Source: CAZUZD01 sp964624465 (GTDB lineage Bacteria > Planctomycetota > Planctomycetia > Isosphaerales > Isosphaeraceae). Taken from it: a stretch of 55,146 bases of DNA. The notes under the pieces are model-generated. The model searched no databases. It saw only the letters and a list, made by a program, of their open reading frames with translations, and was not told where the DNA came from. How positions within the stretch are numbered: position 1 is the stretch's first letter; each line of letters starts with the position of its first letter. The translations under genes were made by a program, and so were the position numbers. The stretch lies in the NCBI GenBank assembly GCA_964624465.1, contig CAZUZD010000009.1:1-55146 (forward strand), in the 5' to 3' direction. This document shows positions 25,894 to 35,873 of this stretch, piece by piece.

Positions 25894-27006
25894 TTGGCTA
25901 CGATCGGCATCATCCCCGGCGACGGGGTCGGACCCGAGGTGATTGGCGAGGCGAGGGCGGTGCTCGAGCTGGTCGCCCGGCGGGATGGACTCGACTTCCA
26001 GTACGTCGACTTCGACCTGGGCGCCGAGCGCTATCTCCGCACCGGCGAGGTGCTCACCGAGGCCGACCTGGCGCGGCTGCGCACCTGCGATGCGGTGCTC
26101 CTGGGCGCCGTCGGCGATCCCCGGGTGCCTCCCGGGGTCCTGGAGCGCGGGTTGCTCCTCAAGATTCGCTTCGACTTCGGCCAGTACATCAACCTCCGGC
26201 CCGTGAAGCTGTACCCCGGCGTCGACACTCCGATCCGGGGCAAGGGCCCGGCCGAGATCGACATGGTCGTGGTCCGCGAGAACAACGAGGACCTGTACGT
26301 CGGCGCCGGCGGCGTGACCCGCAAGGGCACCCCCGAGGAGGTCGCGATCCAGACCTCCATCAACACCCGAGCCGGCGTGGACCGCTGCCTGAAGTACGCC
26401 TTCGAGCTGGCCCGCACCCGGGCCAAGGGTCGCGCCTTCGCCGGTCTGAGCCAGGCCGACCGCGACGCCGGCCGCCGGGGCCTGGTCACGCTGGTGGCCA
26501 AGACGAACGTGCTGACCTTCGCGCACGACCTCTGGATGCGCGCCTTCGTCGAGATGGCCGCGAAGTACCCGGAGATCGGCACCGACTACAACCACGTCGA
26601 CGCCTGCTGTATGCGCATGGTCGTCGCGCCCGCGCGCTACGACGTGATCGTGACCACGAACATGTTCGGCGACATCATCACGGACCTGGGTGCGGTGTTG
26701 CAGGGGGGGATGGGGGTCGCCTCGTCGGGCAACCTGAACCCCGAGGGCACCACGCCCAGCATGTTCGAGCCCGTGCACGGCTCGGCCCCCGACATCGCCG
26801 GCCGTGGGATCGCCAACCCGACGGCGGCCATCCTGTCCGTGGCGATGATGCTCGACCACCTGGGCCATCGGGCCAGCGCCGAGTCGATCCGGCGGGGCGT
26901 CGAGGCGGTCCTGGCCCAGCCCGGCCCCAAGACGGCCGACCTGGGCGGCACCGCGAGGCTCGCCGAGGTCGGCGCCGCCGTCAGGGCCGCGCTCCAGACC
27001 GCCTGA
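25894..27006 (+). CDS. leuB: 3-isopropylmalate dehydrogenase
   Basis: 370 aa, an isocitrate/isopropylmalate dehydrogenase-family enzyme. GIIPGDGVGPEV opens the fold; KIRFDFGQYINLRPVKLYPG and VRENNEDLYVG are substrate-side motifs; the metal-site region is NMFGDIITDLGAVLQGG; and EPVHGSAPDIAG and NPTAAILSVAMMLDHLG are NAD-side motifs. It oxidatively decarboxylates 3-isopropylmalate in leucine biosynthesis. Related tartrate or homoisocitrate enzymes are not fully excluded. The TTG start is set by GGGAGGT 8 nt upstream. No other leucine genes are nearby. Confidence 0.88.
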   Translation: MATIGIIPGDGVGPEVIGEARAVLELVARRDGLDFQYVDFDLGAERYLRTGEVLTEADLARLRTCDAVLLGAVGDPRVPPGVLERGLLLKIRFDFGQYINLRPVKLYPGVDTPIRGKGPAEIDMVVVRENNEDLYVGAGGVTRKGTPEEVAIQTSINTRAGVDRCLKYAFELARTRAKGRAFAGLSQADRDAGRRGLVTLVAKTNVLTFAHDLWMRAFVEMAAKYPEIGTDYNHVDACCMRMVVAPARYDVIVTTNMFGDIITDLGAVLQGGMGVASSGNLNPEGTTPSMFEPVHGSAPDIAGRGIANPTAAILSVAMMLDHLGHRASAESIRRGVEAVLAQPGPKTADLGGTARLAEVGAAVRAALQTA

Positions 27007-27032
27007 TCCCGATCCCGATCCCGATCGGGATT
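27005..27032. repeat. GATCCC hexamer repeat ending in a palindrome
   Basis: Three copies of GATCCC (27005-27022) run into GATCGGGATT. ATCCCGATCGGGAT at 27018-27031 is a perfect 14-bp palindrome. The array overlaps the leuB stop codon, so it could act as a weak terminator or a slippage site. Confidence 0.6.
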
Positions 27033-27402
27033 CAGCTCCCGGGCCCGGACGCCGATCCGTCGGCTGGCTGTCACAGTGACGGGCCGGGGACGTTTCCCCA
27101 GGCGGACCGCGTCGCTCGGGGGCTCCCAATCCGGGTCGGTGGGGAGCGCGGGAGGCCCCGATTCACGAACCGGGACGATCGTTCATGTCCCAGGAGATCG
27201 GAAGATGCGGGCGACCGGGCCAGCGGCGACCCGCTCGGGTCGTTGACAAGAGCCTCGGGCGCCCGATACTTAGATCAGATCGACGGATCGTCCCGCCTCC
27301 GTGGTTGCCCGGCGGCGTCCGTGCCCGAGCCGGTCGGCGGAGGCCCAGACGTCGGAACGAGTCCCGACCCACGGGCTCACGTCCTCGGACCGAGACAGCT
27401 TC
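27007..27402. other. 396-bp intergenic region upstream of the second kinase
   Basis: Besides the GATCCC repeat and the promoter at 27243-27272, both annotated separately, nothing further is recognised. Open frames here have no ribosome sites. Confidence 0.45.
27243..27272 (+). promoter_or_regulatory. Sigma70-type promoter of the second kinase gene
   Basis: A perfect TTGACA (27243-27248) is followed at 18 nt by TACTTA (27267-27272); GATACT at 16 nt is an alternative -10. The start codon is about 130 nt downstream. The consensus -35 makes this a good candidate. Confidence 0.6.
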
Positions 27403-28869
27403 ATGAGCGCCTCGCTCGACCCCCAGCCGACCCCCCCGCCCGAGGGACAGCCCGCACCGGCCCCGCCGGCCCCGCGCGCCGATGCCTCGGCCCGCCCTGC
27501 CGCCTCGCAGCGGCCGGCGAACGCGGAGGCCTCGGCCCGTCCCGGCGCCTCGCAGCGGCCGGCGAGCGCGGACGCCTCGGCCCGCCCCGGCGCCTCGCAA
27601 CGGCCGCCGAGCAAGGACCCCAAGAGCCTCTCGACGATCCAGGAGGTCGACCTCGAACGCTCGATCTTGCGCCGGGGGTTCGCGACCGAGCCGGAGATCA
27701 AGGCGTGCCGGTCGCTGCGCACCAAGCATCCGGACAAGGCCTTCGTCGAGATCCTGGTCGGTTCGAGCGTCATCACCAAGGGTCAGGCCCAGCGACTGCT
27801 CCGCGAGATGGGCGAGACCTCGACGAAGCTCGAGATTCCCGGCTACCAGATCCTGGAACGGCTCGGCAAGGGCTCGATGGGCGTGGTCTACAAGGCCCGC
27901 CAGACCAGCGTCGACCGCGTGGTCGCGATCAAGGTGCTGCTCGATGCGCTCGCCTCGAACAAGGAGTTCATCAAGCGGTTCGAGCGCGAGGCGAAGATCG
28001 CCGCCAAGCTCTCCCACAACAACATCGTCAATGCCATCGACGCCGGCCAGGTCAACGGCCATCACTACTTCGTGATGGAGTTCATCGAGGGCGAGACGAT
28101 CAAGGACATCCTCGAGCGAGGTAACGTCTTCGACGAGAAGGTGGCGCTGGAGATCGTCCTGAAGGTCGCCGAGGCGCTCAAGCACGCGCACCAGCGCGGT
28201 CTGATCCACCGCGACATCAAGCCCGAGAACGTGATCCTGACCAAGGACCGCAACGTCAAGCTTGCCGACCTCGGCCTGGCGCGGCCGACCGCCGACGAGA
28301 AGTGGGCGATGGCCGAGGCCGGCATGGCCATCGGCACCCCGTACTACATCAGCCCCGAGCAGGTCCGCGGCCAGGTCGACGTCGACATCCGCGCCGACAT
28401 CTACAGCCTGGGCGCCACGCTCTACCACATGGTCACCGGCCAGGTGGCGTTCACGGGCGACACCCCCGCCGACGTGATGAAGAAGCACGCCGACAAGGCG
28501 TGCCTGCTCACCCCGCCCGACCACCTGAACACCAAGCTCTCCAGCGGCCTGGGCGTCGTCGTCGAGACGATGATGGCCAAGAACCGCGACAACCGCTATC
28601 GCAACCCCGACGACCTGATCCTCGACCTCAAGTGCCTGATCGCGGGCGAGCGCCCGATGATCGCCGAGCAGAAGTCGGACGCGCTGGCCGACCTGGCCGA
28701 GGGCGAATCGACCGAGGCCGACGGCCAGCCGATGGGGTCGCCCTTCAGCGAGCAGGAGAAGCAGGAGATGGCCGCGATCGTGAACGCCAAGACCAGCGTC
28801 ATCGCGATCCTCTCGATCCTGCTGGCCGCCTCGGCGCTGACCAACGTGCTGTTCCTGCTGGCCCGCTGA
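27403..28869 (+). CDS. Membrane-anchored Ser/Thr protein kinase with N-terminal repeats
   Basis: 488 aa. A Pro-rich N-terminus holds three 15-residue repeats (residues 26-70). A helical region of about 60 residues follows (about 80-140), then the kinase domain (about 147-420). The Gly-rich loop is GKGSMG, VAIKV carries the ATP-binding Lys, the catalytic loop is HRDIKPEN with Asp271, DLG at Asp289 replaces DFG, and SPEQ replaces APE. One membrane segment lies at the very C-terminus (about 463-487), so the kinase is tail-anchored facing the cytoplasm. Start 27403 is preferred because upstream sequence is not protein-like. Targets are unknown. Confidence 0.9.
   Translation: MSASLDPQPTPPPEGQPAPAPPAPRADASARPAASQRPANAEASARPGASQRPASADASARPGASQRPPSKDPKSLSTIQEVDLERSILRRGFATEPEIKACRSLRTKHPDKAFVEILVGSSVITKGQAQRLLREMGETSTKLEIPGYQILERLGKGSMGVVYKARQTSVDRVVAIKVLLDALASNKEFIKRFEREAKIAAKLSHNNIVNAIDAGQVNGHHYFVMEFIEGETIKDILERGNVFDEKVALEIVLKVAEALKHAHQRGLIHRDIKPENVILTKDRNVKLADLGLARPTADEKWAMAEAGMAIGTPYYISPEQVRGQVDVDIRADIYSLGATLYHMVTGQVAFTGDTPADVMKKHADKACLLTPPDHLNTKLSSGLGVVVETMMAKNRDNRYRNPDDLILDLKCLIAGERPMIAEQKSDALADLAEGESTEADGQPMGSPFSEQEKQEMAAIVNAKTSVIAILSILLAASALTNVLFLLAR
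27478..27612 (+). repeat. Three 45-bp tandem repeats within the kinase gene
   Basis: Each unit encodes 15 residues of the form A-D/E-ASARP-A/G-ASQRP-A/P-N/S. Copies 2 and 3 are nearly identical at the DNA level. The array encodes a flexible Arg/Pro/Ser/Ala linker ahead of the kinase domain and could vary in copy number between strains. Confidence 0.85.
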
Positions 28870-28912
28870 GCCGGGCCATCGGGAACGTCCGGCGGGCAAT
28901 TCGCGCGCGAAA

Positions 28913-28953
28913 CGATCGCATCCGTCCCCGGGTGTCGGAGGCGCATGCGATCG
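28913..28953. terminator. Inverted repeat between convergent genes
   Basis: CGATCGCAT (28913-28921) and ATGCGATCG (28945-28953) are perfect 9-bp arms around a 23-nt loop. The repeat lies between the kinase gene (plus) and the zinc-ribbon gene (minus), a place where a two-way terminator is expected. There is no U-tract. Confidence 0.4.
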
Positions 28954-28992
28954 GTGTGAGGCGGATCCGGCGTGGCGTCGGACGCCGCTCGC

Positions 28993-29298
28993 TCAGTTCT
29001 CGCTGAAGTTCAGCGACCGCAGCAGGTCGCGGTTCAGCGGGTCCTTGATGAACCGACTGTGGCAGGTCGGGCAGAGGTCGAACCGGAAGCCCCGGAAGAG
29101 CTCGTTCTCCCCGCCGTCGCACGAGACATCCTCGCGATTGAGGAGCTCGGAGACCGCCTCCATGTGGTCCTCGTCGAGGTCAGCTTCCGTGATCTGCGTC
29201 GGGTCGAAGCCCGCGTAGGCGGCGATCTTCACGACGAAGCGTGGGTCGCCGGACACGCTCAGATCCTTCCCGCACAGATCACACGTGAAGTGGACCAT
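28993..29298 (-). CDS. Small zinc-ribbon protein
   Basis: 101 aa. Two Cys pairs, CDLCGKD near the N-terminus and CPTCHSRF near residue 75, fit a split zinc ribbon with an acidic helical insert (TEADLDEDHMEAVSELLNRE). No named family is recognised. GAAGGA lies 10 nt before the ATG at 29298. It follows the YfhO gene by 59 nt on the same strand and is probably cotranscribed. It may be a nucleic-acid- or protein-binding regulator. Confidence 0.72.
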   Translation of the reverse strand: MVHFTCDLCGKDLSVSGDPRFVVKIAAYAGFDPTQITEADLDEDHMEAVSELLNREDVSCDGGENELFRGFRFDLCPTCHSRFIKDPLNRDLLRSLNFSEN

Positions 29299-29357
29299 CA
29301 GCGTCGCATCCTTCAGTGGAAAACCGGTGCAAAACCGGGTGTCGTCTGGGCCCAATT

Positions 29358-31721
29358 CTACCCGGGTCGCTCGCGAGGCTCCAAGCCCTCGAAGGCCGGT
29401 TTCCCGGCGAATTTCGAGGGTTCTGGAGTCAACAGCATCCCGAGTGCCAACACAGCGGCCGCGGCCGAGACGAGCAAGCTCGCCTCCGCCTCGGAGGGCT
29501 GATATCGCAGTTCAACAGAGGTCACGTCGGACGGGAGTCGCACCGTCAGGAACGCGGGTTCAGAGGCCTCGAACGCGAGTGGTCGGCCGGCGGCCCGGGC
29601 GATCCATCCGTTCGCAGGACTGACGGGGACGAGGACTCTACGATCCTCCGAACCGCGCCCGCCGTCAATGCGGATTTCGCCGCTGCGTGCCTGCCGCCAG
29701 CGCGTGGGTTCGTCGGTGGTCGACACGTCGACCAGCCAGAGTGATCCCACGCGTTCGACCCGATCGAACATCCCCTCGGGAGGCGCGGTCTCTCCCACCA
29801 GGACGGTCACGCGCGCGGCCTGGAGTCGGTCGAGACCACGGGCGGCGCTGGTCCAGGAGACGGTGCGTCGGCTCGATCTTGCGCCCTCGCGATCCTCGGG
29901 CTCGAAGATGGGCTCGAACCAGTCGAGGTTGGCGCGCAGCTCAACCGAGTCATAGTTGCGGACATCGCCGAGCCGGTAACGCAGGAGCGTGTTCGGCGGC
30001 AGCACGCTGCCGATGCCGACGATTCGATCGGGGAAAGGGACGCGTGACTCCAGCTCCGCAATCAGTCGGCTCCGGGGGCGATCCTCTGCCGGCGCAATCT
30101 CCGGGTTGAGTCCGACGGCGTAGAGCGCCAGGTCCAGGCCCACCAGCGTCGCCAGTGTCGCCCTCAGTCCTGCCGGTCCGATTCGACCGTGTCGCGCGGC
30201 CAGCAGAAGCGCGGCCAGGAACAGCCCTTGCGCCCCGAGGTACGCGAGGTAGGGCGGCGTGAATTGTCGCAGGTTGCGCAGCTGCCGATCGATCAGGGCC
30301 GTGGCAGTCTCCGGCGGCAGTTCTCCCCGCTCGACCTGCCCGGCATAGGCCGCCGCGATCCGAGCCTTCAATCGCGCCTCGGGCACCAGGCTGAGCGCGA
30401 GTGCAGCAGCCAGCAGCCCCAGGCCCAGCGATCCGCCGAGGAGCATCGGGACCAGGCGGACCCGGGCCAGAGCGTCGCGGAGCCGGTCCAGCCCGCGGCC
30501 GGCGAGCATTGCGGAGGCGAATGCGACCCAGAGCACGAGCCTGCGGTGGTCCATCACGTTCAGGACCGGGACGAACCGCAGCAGTGCCCGCACCGGCGGG
30601 ATGTCGAAGGCCGCCAGGGCGCCGAGCAGGCCAAGTGCCATGAGAAAGGACACGATCCCCCGACGCCGGCGCCCGGGCTGTCGGCATCCGATCGGGACGA
30701 GCACGATCAGGGTTGCCAGGCCGACGAAGCCACCGGCCGACTCGTTGAGGTTGTTCACGCCCAGCCCGCGCGCCAGGTTCGGGTGCCCCCGGCGCTGGCT
30801 GCCATAGAGGTACGGGGCGGTCGTGGTGAGGGCGTCGAGCAGCCTCGGCCGGGCCGGCGCGGCCGGGCCACCGTGCTCCTGCTGCCGCTCCTCCCAGACC
30901 GCGCTCTGCGACAGGTAGAAGCCAAGCGGCACCAGTTCCACCGCCGCGACGCCGATTCCGAGCAGCGTGGCGACCGTCCAGGCGACCGCCGACCGGGCCC
31001 ACGGTCGGCCGGCGACCGCCAGCGGGATCAACCGCCAGGCGGCCCAGAGCGCGGCCGCGAGCCCGGCGTGGGCGTTCGTCTGCACATGGCCGCCGAGGGC
31101 CGACGCGGCGGTCACCAGCGCCAGCGCGGCCACGCGTCGTGGCGTGATCCGATCCAGGAGCCGGTCCGTCGTCAGCAGCAGCCAGGGTAGCCAGATGGCG
31201 ACGTTGGTCACGGGGTACAGGAGCCAGCCGATCAGGAACCCGCAGAACGGGAACGTCAGGCCGGCAAACCAGCGCCCCGGCCGGGCCAGGCCCCAGCGAC
31301 GGCCGAGCAGGAACATCCCGAGCCCGGCCACGAAGAGCCGCCCGGCGGCCAGGGGGGCATGGGCCGCGGGGAAGCCGATCGCGTAGCCGATCAGGTGGAA
31401 CGGATCGAAGACCGCGCTCTGGCCGTTGGCCAGGTGCGGGGCCCCGCAGCCGACGTACGGGTTCCAGAGCGGCAGTCGGCCCGCGGCGAGGGCCTCGCGG
31501 TTCAGCTCCAGCCAGGGCTGGAACTGGAGTACGGGGTCCATCAGGAGCCGGTTGCGGGGCTCGTAGGGCGGGGCGGCCGGGTCGGCGAAGCCCGGTTGCA
31601 CGGCCACTACATCGGCCGGACTCAGGATCTTCCCGCCCCCGAGCGAGTCCCAGAACAGCGTCAGCAGCAGCACCGCCAGGGTGGTGGCGAACTGGAGGGT
31701 CTCGCGGTCGCGTCGGGTCAT
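29358..31721 (-). CDS. YfhO-type polytopic membrane protein
   Basis: 787 aa with roughly a dozen hydrophobic segments. The N-terminal region carries YfhO-family signatures: acidic residues in an extracytoplasmic loop, LPLWNPYVGCGAPHLANGQS, and a following PFHLIGYAIG stretch. The C-terminal 250 residues are soluble and beta rich. YfhO proteins are GT-C-like membrane glycosyltransferases thought to add sugars to lipid-anchored polymers outside the membrane. No good ribosome site precedes the ATG at 31721, but hydrophobic sequence begins soon after it. It is divergent from hpnC. Confidence 0.85.
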   Translation of the reverse strand: MTRRDRETLQFATTLAVLLLTLFWDSLGGGKILSPADVVAVQPGFADPAAPPYEPRNRLLMDPVLQFQPWLELNREALAAGRLPLWNPYVGCGAPHLANGQSAVFDPFHLIGYAIGFPAAHAPLAAGRLFVAGLGMFLLGRRWGLARPGRWFAGLTFPFCGFLIGWLLYPVTNVAIWLPWLLLTTDRLLDRITPRRVAALALVTAASALGGHVQTNAHAGLAAALWAAWRLIPLAVAGRPWARSAVAWTVATLLGIGVAAVELVPLGFYLSQSAVWEERQQEHGGPAAPARPRLLDALTTTAPYLYGSQRRGHPNLARGLGVNNLNESAGGFVGLATLIVLVPIGCRQPGRRRRGIVSFLMALGLLGALAAFDIPPVRALLRFVPVLNVMDHRRLVLWVAFASAMLAGRGLDRLRDALARVRLVPMLLGGSLGLGLLAAALALSLVPEARLKARIAAAYAGQVERGELPPETATALIDRQLRNLRQFTPPYLAYLGAQGLFLAALLLAARHGRIGPAGLRATLATLVGLDLALYAVGLNPEIAPAEDRPRSRLIAELESRVPFPDRIVGIGSVLPPNTLLRYRLGDVRNYDSVELRANLDWFEPIFEPEDREGARSSRRTVSWTSAARGLDRLQAARVTVLVGETAPPEGMFDRVERVGSLWLVDVSTTDEPTRWRQARSGEIRIDGGRGSEDRRVLVPVSPANGWIARAAGRPLAFEASEPAFLTVRLPSDVTSVELRYQPSEAEASLLVSAAAAVLALGMLLTPEPSKFAGKPAFEGLEPRERPG

Positions 31722-31905
31722 GGCTCGCCGGTGTCGGTCCAGGGTCGCGGCCAGGCCTGGAGTCGGCAGGCCGGGTTGACCGGCGATGGTCGCGCGCCGG
31801 GTCCGATCCGTCGAGGTCAGCCCGGACGCGGACCGGCGGGATGTGGAGCGGCCCTGGCGACGACCCGCGGCCGAATCTGCGGTGGGACCCGGCCGACCGG
31901 GCGGC

Positions 31906-31911
31906 TAGAAT
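31906..31911 (+). promoter_or_regulatory. Candidate -10 element for the hpn operon
   Basis: TAGAAT lies 34 nt before the hpnC start, the same hexamer as upstream of cbiET. The -35 region (TGGGAC at 17 nt) is poor. Confidence 0.4.
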
Positions 31912-31945
31912 CGTGGGCCAGCCAAATCGACCCCCCGGGGCCACC

Positions 31946-32914
31946 ATGAGCTTCTCCCAGGACCTGAGCCGTTTCGGACCCGCTTCGAACGAGCGGCTCT
32001 CGCTCGCCGAGGCCCGGGCGTATTGCGCCGACTTCACCCGGCGCCAGTACGAGAATTTCCACGTCGTCACGCTGCTGACGCCCGCCCCGCTGCGACCGGC
32101 GTTCGAGGCGGTGTACAGCTTCTGCCGGTGGGCCGACAACCTCGGTGATGAGATTGCGGACCGCTCCGAGGCGCTCCGTCTGCTCGGCTGGTGGCGTACT
32201 GGCCTCGATGCCATGTTCCAGGGCCGCGGGGAACACCCGGTCTACCAGGCCCTGGCGCCGGTCGTGGCCGAGTATGGCATCCCGGCGCAGCCGTTCCACG
32301 ACCTGATCTCCGCCTTCGAACTGGATCAGCACGTCGTTGACTACGACACGATGGAACAGCTCCACGACTATTGCCGCCTGTCGGCCAACCCCGTAGGGCA
32401 CCTGGTCCTTTACCTCGGCCGGAGCTTCAACGCGGAGAACGCCGTGCTGTCCGACGCCACCTGCACGGCGCTGCAACTGGCCAACCACTGGCAAGACGTG
32501 GCCCGGGACCACGCGATCGGCCGCATCTACCTGCCTCGAGCCGACCGCGAGCGGTTCGGGGTTGGCGACGAGGTCCTCCGGTCTGGCCGGAGCACCCCGG
32601 AGTTCCTGCGGCTGATGGCCCACGAGGTGTCCCACGCTCGCGCGCTGTTCCACCAGGGCTGGCCGCTGGTCGGGCGCGTGCCGCGGGCCCTGGCGGTGGA
32701 CATCGACCTGTTCACGCGGGGCGGCCTCGCGATCCTGGACCGGATCGAGGCGATCGGCTATGACGTGCTGGCCCGGCGCCCGAAGCTGACCAAGGGCGAC
32801 AAGGCGCGACTGCTCGGTCGCGCCCTGGTCGCCCGCTACGCCGGGCCGCTGGCCCGCGCCATCACGCCGCCGCGCCCGCCCGCCTCGTCCGCGACGACTA
32901 CCTTCCCGCGATAA
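31946..32914 (+). CDS. hpnC: Hydroxysqualene synthase HpnC
   Basis: 322 aa, a squalene/phytoene synthase-type prenyltransferase. The first Asp-rich motif is DNLGDE; the mid-region YCRLSANPVGHLVLYLG and the second Asp motif WQDVARDHAIGRIYLP are typical of HpnC. In the three-step bacterial route HpnC converts presqualene diphosphate to hydroxysqualene. It is the first gene of an hpnC-hpnD-hpnE operon. The ATG at 31946 begins the conserved region; upstream in-frame sequence is not protein-like. There is no strong ribosome site, so initiation may be weak or leaderless-like. Confidence 0.93.
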   Translation: MSFSQDLSRFGPASNERLSLAEARAYCADFTRRQYENFHVVTLLTPAPLRPAFEAVYSFCRWADNLGDEIADRSEALRLLGWWRTGLDAMFQGRGEHPVYQALAPVVAEYGIPAQPFHDLISAFELDQHVVDYDTMEQLHDYCRLSANPVGHLVLYLGRSFNAENAVLSDATCTALQLANHWQDVARDHAIGRIYLPRADRERFGVGDEVLRSGRSTPEFLRLMAHEVSHARALFHQGWPLVGRVPRALAVDIDLFTRGGLAILDRIEAIGYDVLARRPKLTKGDKARLLGRALVARYAGPLARAITPPRPPASSATTTFPR

Positions 32915-32994
32915 TCGCCCCCGAGCGCGAGGCTCGTGGCACCACGACCGGCGCCACGGCCGGTCCGGAGATTTCCCTGTCCGCAGAGGTCCTG

Positions 32995-33881
32995 ATGGGC
33001 GGCGACGTCACCGAAGCGACCCTCCGACGCAGTTTCGACGCCTGCGCCGCCGTCTCGCGACGCGAGGCGAAGAACTTCTATTTCACGTTCAGGCTCCTGC
33101 CCACGCCGTTGCGACGCTCGATGTGCGCGCTGTACGCCTTCATGCGGCACATTGACGATGTGGCCGACGAGCCGGGTCCTCTGGAGGCCCGGCGGCAGGT
33201 CCTGGCGGACTGGCGGGCCAGCATACTGAGCGAGCAGGCCGTCGGCGCGGTGATCCCGACACTGGACATCTACCCGGCCATCCGCGAGACGTTTCGCCAC
33301 CACGCCATCCCGCACCGTTACCTCATCGAGGTCATCGATGGCGTGGAGATGGATCTCGACCCGCAACCGATCCAGACGTTCGACGACCTGTACCGGTACT
33401 GCTACCGGGTGGCGTCGGCGGTGGGCCTGTGCTGCCTCTCCATCTGGGGCTTCCGCTCCGACGGCGGCCGGGCCGAGGCGATGGCCGAGAGCTGCGGGAT
33501 CGCGCTGCAACTCACGAACATCATCCGCGACGTGCGGGAGGACGCCGAGCGTGGCCGGGTCTATCTGCCGGCCGAGGACCTGGAGCGGTTCGGGGTCGCG
33601 CCCGAGTCCCTCAGCCGCCGTGCGGTCGACGATCGGCTGCGGGCCCTCCTCGAATTCCAGGCGAATCGCGCCTACGACTTCTACGAACGCGGTCGCGGCC
33701 TGAGCCCGCTGATCGCGCCGGTCGGCCGACCCGTGTTCCTGGCGATCACGGGGATCTACCGGGCGCTGCTCGATGAGATCGTCCGCCGTCGCTTCGAGGT
33801 GCTGGCCGAACGGGCCCGCGTGCCTTCCTGGCGCAAGGCCGTCATCGCCGTGCAGGCGCTGCGGCCTCGGGGGGCCCTGCG

Positions 33882-33885
<4 letters not shown>
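32995..33885 (+). CDS. hpnD: Presqualene diphosphate synthase HpnD
   Basis: 296 aa, a squalene/phytoene synthase-family enzyme with Asp-rich motifs RHIDDVADE and NIIRDVREDAERGRVYLP and the conserved CYRVASAVGLCCLSIWG. It condenses two farnesyl diphosphates into presqualene diphosphate. It lies 80 nt after hpnC and overlaps hpnE by 4 nt (ATGA), so translation is probably coupled. An AGAGGT sequence lies just upstream of the ATG. A phytoene synthase role is less likely given its partners. Confidence 0.93.
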
Positions 33886-35300
<1,415 letters not shown>

Positions 35301-35353
35301 GTTGGCGGTCGAGCCGAGCGGATACCGGTTCTCCTGAGTGGAGTGGTCGTCTC

Positions 35354-35857
35354 GTGCCCGAATCGACAGCGAACGCGACGACCTCCGGGTCGTCGCTGCC
35401 GGCGGCCCTGGGCCGGATCCCGAGCGGCCTGTTCATCGTCACCTGCCGAACGGCTGCCGGTCGCGGAGGGCTGCTGGCGAGCTGGGTGCAGCAGGCCGGT
35501 TTCGAGCCGCCCATGGTCAGCGTGGCGGTGCGAGCCGATCGCCCCATGGCCGGTGTGCTCGCCGGATCGGGCCGATTCGTCCTCTGCCAGATCGCGACCG
35601 AGAGCAAGCGCCTCCTCAAGGCGTTCGCCCGCCCGGGTGCTGCCGGCGACGACCCGTTCGAGGGTCTGCCGCTGGCGCTGGAGGCCGAGGGCGGGCCGGT
35701 GCTGGCCGACGCCATGTCGTACCTGGAGGCCGTGGTGACCGGCCACCTCGATGGCGGCGATCACCGCATCTTCCTGGCCGAGGTGGTCGCCGGCGGGCTG
35801 ATCCACCCGGAGGCGACGCCGATGGTCCACCTCCGCAAGAACGGCCTGAATTACTGA
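35354..35857 (+). CDS. Flavin reductase-domain protein
   Basis: 167 aa, a split-barrel FMN-binding flavin reductase-like protein. It begins with a typical region, LGRIPSGLFIVTCR, followed by ASWVQQAGFEPPMVSVAV, which contacts flavin in this family, and ends near IHPEATPMVHLRKNGLNY. The GTG start is supported by GGAG about 10 nt upstream. It directly follows hpnE on the same strand. It may deliver reduced flavin to HpnE or another partner; this is inferred from position only. Confidence 0.87.
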   Translation: MPESTANATTSGSSLPAALGRIPSGLFIVTCRTAAGRGGLLASWVQQAGFEPPMVSVAVRADRPMAGVLAGSGRFVLCQIATESKRLLKAFARPGAAGDDPFEGLPLALEAEGGPVLADAMSYLEAVVTGHLDGGDHRIFLAEVVAGGLIHPEATPMVHLRKNGLNY

Positions 35858-35873
35858 GGCCGCTCGGCGAGGC

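Noticed and set aside
24573..25913. 446-codon minus-strand open frame opposite the first kinase
   Set aside because: The plus-strand frame has every kinase motif; this one is its shadow.
28900..28911. 12-bp palindrome TTCGCGCGCGAA
   Set aside because: Short CG-rich palindromes are expected by chance at this base composition; the 9-bp inverted repeat next to it is the better terminator candidate.
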